From contig JAUWBK010000034.1 in the NCBI GenBank assembly GCA_030605045.1, forward strand, positions 1-9,021: a stretch of DNA of 9,021 nucleotides, read 5' to 3'. Source of the stretch: Dehalococcoidia bacterium (GTDB taxonomy: Bacteria; Chloroflexota; Dehalococcoidia; Dehalococcoidales; RBG-16-60-22). The translations under genes and the position numbers were made by a program. A model generated the notes under the pieces. The model saw only the letters and a program-made list of their open reading frames with translations, was not told the DNA's origin and ran no database searches. Every line of letters begins with the position of its first letter. Positions within the stretch are counted from its first letter, which is position 1. Shown one piece after another: positions 6,443 through 9,021 of this stretch.

Positions 6443-6467
6443 GGGTGGGGAATTTGCAACCTACCTC
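6436..6467. terminator. Inverted repeat across two convergent stop codons, possible shared terminator
   Basis: GAGGTAGG at 6436-6443 and CCTACCTC at 6460-6467 form a perfect 8-base stem with a 16-base loop. The dinB stop TAG (6440-6442) lies in the left arm and the PAS gene stop (6461-6463) in the right arm. It could act on both strands, but neither side has the run of T that an intrinsic terminator needs, so the role is tentative. Confidence 0.35.
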
Positions 6468-6853
6468 ACATCAAGCAGCCTCTTCTCTCCCGCTATCTTT
6501 TGAATATTGGTGATGTCCTGAGTGACCTCAAGAGTGCCGAGATATTTGCCCGCTTTGTCTCTCACCGCAAAATACCTGATGTATATCTTGCGCCCTTTAA
6601 GGTCAATCCAGAATTCAGCGAAATCTCGCTTGCCTGACTTTAAGTTACTCGCGACCTGATTTACCTTATCGAGGCTCTCTTTAGGATGGCAATCCTGCAC
6701 CTTCCGGCCAATTACCGCCGGCGTCCGTCTGAATATTCGGTCGTCACCCTTGCTGTAATACCTGACGGTATCAGTTTCATCAACGAAGGTCACATCCAAT
6801 GGCAGTGCGTCAAAAATAGCCTCCAGTGTCTCAAGACTAAAATTTTCAAGCAT
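6461..6853 (-). CDS. Stand-alone PAS domain protein (DUF438-associated type)
   Basis: This is a 130-residue protein consisting of a short helix and one PAS domain. The stretch DALPLDVTFVDETDTVRYYSK (broken here at 15-35), RIFRRTPAVIGRKVQDCHP at 39-57, KRDFAEFWIDLKGRKIYIRYFAVRD and YLGTLEVTQDIT closely resemble the PAS domain found at the C-terminus of DUF438 proteins, where it follows a hemerythrin-like domain. Those partner domains are absent. C55-H56 could serve as cofactor ligands, but no cofactor can be proved. No output domain is present, so it probably signals by binding a partner. ATG is preceded by GGAGG at 6 bases, a strong site. It converges with dinB and diverges from ilvE, so it is likely a single-gene transcript. 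Confidence 0.85.
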   Translation of the reverse strand: MLENFSLETLEAIFDALPLDVTFVDETDTVRYYSKGDDRIFRRTPAVIGRKVQDCHPKESLDKVNQVASNLKSGKRDFAEFWIDLKGRKIYIRYFAVRDKAGKYLGTLEVTQDITNIQKIAGEKRLLDVR

Positions 6854-6880
6854 TATTTACCTCCAGTCTCTTTGATGTAC

Positions 6881-6889
6881 ATATTAGCA
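6881..6889 (-). promoter_or_regulatory. Possible extended -10 promoter of the PAS gene
   Basis: On the minus strand TGCTAATAT forms an extended -10 element (TAATAT at 6881-6886 with TGC before it), 27 bases upstream of the ATG. A matching -35 box is poor (TGGATT at 17 bases), which is acceptable for extended -10 promoters. The call is tentative. Confidence 0.3.
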
Positions 6890-6928
6890 CTTAGCCTGAT
6901 CTGAATCCAGCCTTTTAAGCGGATGTCT

Positions 6929-6949
6929 AAGAGGGGCTGCGCCCCTCTT
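6929..6949. repeat. GC-rich hairpin, first of two in a probable dispersed repeat
   Basis: AAGAGGGGC (6929-6937) and GCCCCTCTT (6941-6949) are perfect 9-base arms around a TGC loop. On the plus strand the stem runs into TCTATAT, so it looks terminator-like, but no plus-strand gene ends before it: the flanking genes diverge. I therefore read it as part of an intergenic repeat together with the palindrome starting at 6961. Confidence 0.55.
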
Positions 6950-6960
6950 TCTATATCCCT

Positions 6961-6986
6961 CCCCCTCTCCTTTGAAGGAGAGGGGG
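6961..6986. repeat. GC-rich palindrome, second part of the probable dispersed repeat
   Basis: CCCCCTCTCCTT (6961-6972) and AAGGAGAGGGGG (6975-6986) are perfect 12-base arms with only TG between them, so the inner pairs probably open into a larger loop. GGGGG recurs at 6992-6996 after ATAAA. Similar CCCCCTCTCC...GGAGAGGGGG sequences are, from general knowledge, frequent interspersed elements in environmental bacterial genomes. There is only one copy in this window, so dispersal is inference. Confidence 0.55.
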
Positions 6987-7029
6987 ATAAAGGGGGCGAG
7001 GTAGATAAATAATCTCTCAATAACCCCGC

Positions 7030-7058
7030 TTGTTTTCTGCTTGAGTAGCGGTTATAAT
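7030..7058 (+). promoter_or_regulatory. Promoter of ilvE
   Basis: TTGTTT (7030-7035) and a perfect TATAAT (7053-7058) are 17 bases apart. A second perfect TATAAT lies at 7066-7071, with a weaker TTGAGT 19 bases before it. The leader is then only about 20-30 bases, too short for a T-box or peptide attenuator, so ilvE seems not to be controlled that way. AAGGAG at 7081-7086 sits 8 bases before the ATG. Confidence 0.65.
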
Positions 7059-7094
7059 GAGTGATTATAATAGACTAGAAAAGGAGACCTACCA

Positions 7095-8012
7095 ATGCCT
7101 TCATACGCCTTTTTCAAAAATAAGTATGTTCCTTTAGCCGAAGCCAAGATAAATGTTATGACCCAGGCCCTTCATTATGGCACCGCTATCTTTGAGGGTA
7201 TCAGGGGTAATTGGAATGCCAAGCAGCAACAGATTTACTTTTTCCGTCTTAAAGAGCACTATCAACGGCTGCTCAATGGCTGCCAAGTGCTAAGGATTAA
7301 ACTGCCCTATAGCGTAGATGAACTGTGCCAGATAACGATAGAACTGGCCCAAAAGTGTGCTTTTGAGGAGGATATTTACGTACGCCCCTTAGCCTACAAG
7401 AGCAGTGAGGCTTTAGGTGTCCGGCTGCATGACATCAGCGATGATTACGTGGTGTTTATTATTCCCTGGGGGCGGTATATAGATGTGGATAAAGCCAGGT
7501 GTTGCGTCTCTTCCTGGCGGCGCCCCGATGATAATGTGGCTCCGCCACAGGTTAAAATCATGGGTAATTATGCCAGCAATGCCCTGGCTAAATCAGACGC
7601 GGTGGAGAGCGGTTTTGATGAGGCGATTATGCTCTCCCCAGACGGTTATGTTTCCGAGGGGAGTGGTGAGAATATTTTCCTGGTTATCGATGGTAAATTA
7701 GTTACCCCGGCTACTTATAATAATATCCTGCCGGGCATTACCCGCGACAGCGTCATCAAACTGGCCAAAAATGAGCTGGGTTTAGAAACGATAGAGAGAC
7801 CAATTAACCGCGGTGAACTTTACATTGCCCAAGAGGTCTTCCTTACCGGTACTGCGGCCCACGTAACCCCGGTAGCGGAAATAGACCATCGGCAGATAGG
7901 CAATGGTGAGATTGGTGAGATAACCAAGAAGCTACAAAAAATTTACGCCGAGGTAATACGCGGTAACAATCCCAAATACCTCGACTGGTGTACGCCGGTC
8001 TACAAAAAGTAA
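7095..8012 (+). CDS. ilvE: Branched-chain amino acid aminotransferase
   Basis: This PLP enzyme transfers the amino group between glutamate and the keto acids of Leu, Ile and Val, the last step of their synthesis, in the cytoplasm. The 305 residues fit the family (about 300-310). Marks of fold type IV are QALHYGTAIFEGIRG at 24-38, FRLKEHYQRL at 50-59, IYVRPLAY at 94-101, the PLP lysine K154 in VKIMGNY, and GYVSEGSGENIF at 184-195, followed by LPGITRDSV at 212-220 and FLTGTAAHVTPV. All expected active-site residues are present. D-amino acid aminotransferase and 4-amino-4-deoxychorismate lyase share the fold, but the length and the GIRG and EGSGENIF motifs favour IlvE. It has its own promoter and no ilv neighbours, so it is probably transcribed alone. 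Confidence 0.94.
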   Translation: MPSYAFFKNKYVPLAEAKINVMTQALHYGTAIFEGIRGNWNAKQQQIYFFRLKEHYQRLLNGCQVLRIKLPYSVDELCQITIELAQKCAFEEDIYVRPLAYKSSEALGVRLHDISDDYVVFIIPWGRYIDVDKARCCVSSWRRPDDNVAPPQVKIMGNYASNALAKSDAVESGFDEAIMLSPDGYVSEGSGENIFLVIDGKLVTPATYNNILPGITRDSVIKLAKNELGLETIERPINRGELYIAQEVFLTGTAAHVTPVAEIDHRQIGNGEIGEITKKLQKIYAEVIRGNNPKYLDWCTPVYKK

Positions 8013-8582
8013 TTATTCCTCAACCGGGCTTACCTTCAATGACCTCAGCAAGCACTGAACCTGGCAGCTTTGCTCCAGCGCCGTGGTAAAATTATAAGCC
8101 TCCTCAAGTAATTGGCCAATGGCGAAGTTGCCATGCCCACGGACTATGATAATTCGGTGTTGCTTTAAGGCCTGGGAAATCATGTCTGCCAGGCCTCCCG
8201 GTTTTATTTCCATATTCCAACCGATGACCGGAACCGTGGTTCCTTCCGAAAGACCTTCAACACCACTGAGCACAATCTCAGTCTCAGTCATCGAGAGGGC
8301 AATGGCATGAGGTGGATGAGCGTGAACAATAGCTAGCGCCTGGGTTTCCCGATAAATAGCCCGGTGGACAGGTAATTCGGTTGAGGCTAACGGCGTCGAG
8401 CGGCTATTTTTACTTATCCCGGTCTCGATCAAATCGTGTTCCTGCAAACAGTTGAGCATGCTGCCACGGCGGGTAATAATAATACGGTCACCGAGCCTGA
8501 TACTCAGATTGCCACTATGAGACGAGACAAGTCCCCGGGCAAAGAGGTCACGACCTATTGTCTGAAACTGGGATAGAATCAT
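8013..8582 (-). CDS. Class II aldolase/adducin family protein (L-fuculose-phosphate aldolase-like)
   Basis: This is a 189-residue zinc-dependent aldolase-fold protein. It contains SSHSGNLSIR at 20-29 and TRRGSML at 37-43 (phosphate-binding loops), the catalytic-type Glu E69, zinc ligands H87 and H89 in VHAHPPH, and the third zinc ligand H150 in RGHGNFAIG. The set corresponds to E73, H92, H94 and H155 of E. coli FucA. Short archaeal and bacterial relatives of this size act on fuculose-1-phosphate, ribulose-phosphate-type sugars or methylthio-sugar phosphates; the substrate here is unknown and no sugar genes lie beside it. ATG follows GAGG by 5 bases. Its stop codon abuts that of ilvE on the opposite strand. 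It is complete and probably a single-gene transcript. Confidence 0.88.
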   Translation of the reverse strand: MILSQFQTIGRDLFARGLVSSHSGNLSIRLGDRIIITRRGSMLNCLQEHDLIETGISKNSRSTPLASTELPVHRAIYRETQALAIVHAHPPHAIALSMTETEIVLSGVEGLSEGTTVPVIGWNMEIKPGGLADMISQALKQHRIIIVRGHGNFAIGQLLEEAYNFTTALEQSCQVQCLLRSLKVSPVEE

Positions 8583-8642
8583 AGCTCCCTCTTCAGTTAT
8601 TCATCTATTGGCAGCATCCGCTTCAACTACAACTACCACTAA

Positions 8643-8670
8643 TTTATATCCACTGCCAGTCAAAAATCAA
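8643..8670 (-). promoter_or_regulatory. Putative promoter of the aldolase gene
   Basis: On the minus strand TTGATT (8665-8670) and TATAAA (8643-8648) are 16 bases apart, about 60 bases before the ATG. The -35 box overlaps the first copy of the direct repeat at 8652-8672. The region is AT-rich, so chance matches are expected. Confidence 0.35.
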
Positions 8671-8706
8671 ATCAAGTTTATAACTACTGCCAACAAAAAA
8701 TCAAAT
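8652..8706. repeat. Two-copy imperfect direct repeat in an AT-rich gap
   Basis: Two 21-base copies, at 8652-8672 and 8686-8706, share 18 bases: both begin ACTGCCA and end AAAAATCAAAT, with three changes between. They are offset by 34 bases, about three helix turns, and lie upstream of the aldolase gene. A 12-base perfect palindrome CAATATATATTG follows at 8711-8722. No gene is visible in the gap 8583-8756. Confidence 0.5.
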
Positions 8707-8756
8707 GGAGCAATATATATTGTTGTGAGATGCCCCCCAATATGAGACTTAACTTC

Positions 8757-9021
8757 TCAGCCCCCAATAATAAATCTCACCACGACCGCTATAAAGGTAG
8801 CCGAGATGAGAGGAATCACAAGACGCCACATCAATTTGGAAAAGAACCTTACATCTCTAGATAAGTCTCCTACCTCTCGACTCATGACTGACACATTTTG
8901 AGCCATGCTAGACATAGATTCAGATAGCCTGTAGACTGACAAAGGTTCGATTCCCATGAAGTAATCTCGTATCGTCCTCGGTAGCTCCCCACTTTGTAAC
9001 TCTGGGAACTCCCTAAGCCGT
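8757..9021 (-). CDS. C-terminal part of an unidentified membrane-anchored protein, cut by the right edge
   Basis: The reading frame is open from the right edge to the TGA at 8757-8759, giving 87 visible residues. The first 21, beginning RLREFPELQSGELP, precede a Met at 8955-8957 that has no ribosome binding site before it, so that Met is probably internal and the gene starts beyond the window. Then comes a polar, heptad-like stretch with repeated Ser, Met and Val (SESMSSMAQNVSVMSREV), and a hydrophobic segment at about 67-85, IPLISATFIAVVV, ending in GG. This pattern suggests a short coiled coil followed by a single C-terminal membrane helix. I do not recognise the family. The base composition resembles the AT-rich gap beside it more than the metabolic genes. 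Confidence 0.5.
   Translation of the reverse strand, partial: RLREFPELQSGELPRTIRDYFMGIEPLSVYRLSESMSSMAQNVSVMSREVGDLSRDVRFFSKLMWRLVIPLISATFIAVVVRFIIGG

Noticed and set aside
6929..6956. Intrinsic terminator made of the 9-bp stem and TTCTATAT
   Set aside because: The flanking genes diverge, so no transcript ends here on the plus strand. The T-run is short, and an intergenic repeat explains the whole stretch better.
8955..8957. ATG at 8957 as the true start of a 66-residue membrane protein
   Set aside because: There is no ribosome binding site upstream and the frame stays open to the right edge with plausible protein sequence, so an internal Met is more likely.

Overview
The window is a compact bacterial chromosome segment of mixed GC with short intergenic gaps, frequent GTG/TTG starts and purine-rich ribosome binding sites. 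The gene set (a small SWIM zinc-finger protein, subfamily-2 PyrF, a DUF951 protein next to dinB, a stand-alone DUF438-type PAS domain) most resembles Dehalococcoidia-like Chloroflexota. That placement is inferred from protein resemblance only. I see no rRNA, tRNA, CRISPR array, phage gene or transposase.

Left part (1-3593, all minus strand): a metal-uptake block reads right to left as Fur-family regulator, lipoprotein substrate-binding protein, ABC ATPase and ABC-3 family permease (cut by the left edge). The regulator has a good promoter. A 14-base word, 13 of 14 bases identical, occurs upstream of both the regulator and the binding-protein gene and is the best candidate operator. The binding protein lacks most of the metal ligands expected of the ZnuA/TroA family. 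Upstream of the regulator lies a two-gene unit, an FmdB-type zinc ribbon followed by D-aminoacyl-tRNA deacylase (dtd).

Middle (3594-6442, plus strand): a divergent intergenic region holds an 11-bp hairpin just before a very strong ribosome binding site. The genes that follow are SWIM protein, pyrF, DUF951 protein and dinB (DNA polymerase IV). The DUF951 stop codon abuts the dinB start.

Right part (6443-9021): a PAS protein (minus) converges on dinB, with both stop codons inside one inverted repeat. The PAS-ilvE divergent region carries two GC-rich palindromes that look like a dispersed repeat, then a consensus-like ilvE promoter. ilvE (plus) meets a class II aldolase (minus) with no base between their stop codons. 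After an AT-rich 174-bp gap comes the C-terminal end of a membrane-anchored protein of unknown function, open through the right edge.

The genes cover metal homeostasis, translation quality control, pyrimidine and branched-chain amino acid synthesis, and translesion DNA synthesis. Apart from the metal block, they do not form one pathway. I found no convincing novel multi-gene system. The most unusual points are the altered metal-binding protein and its putative operator, the SWIM-gene leader hairpin and the palindromic repeat.
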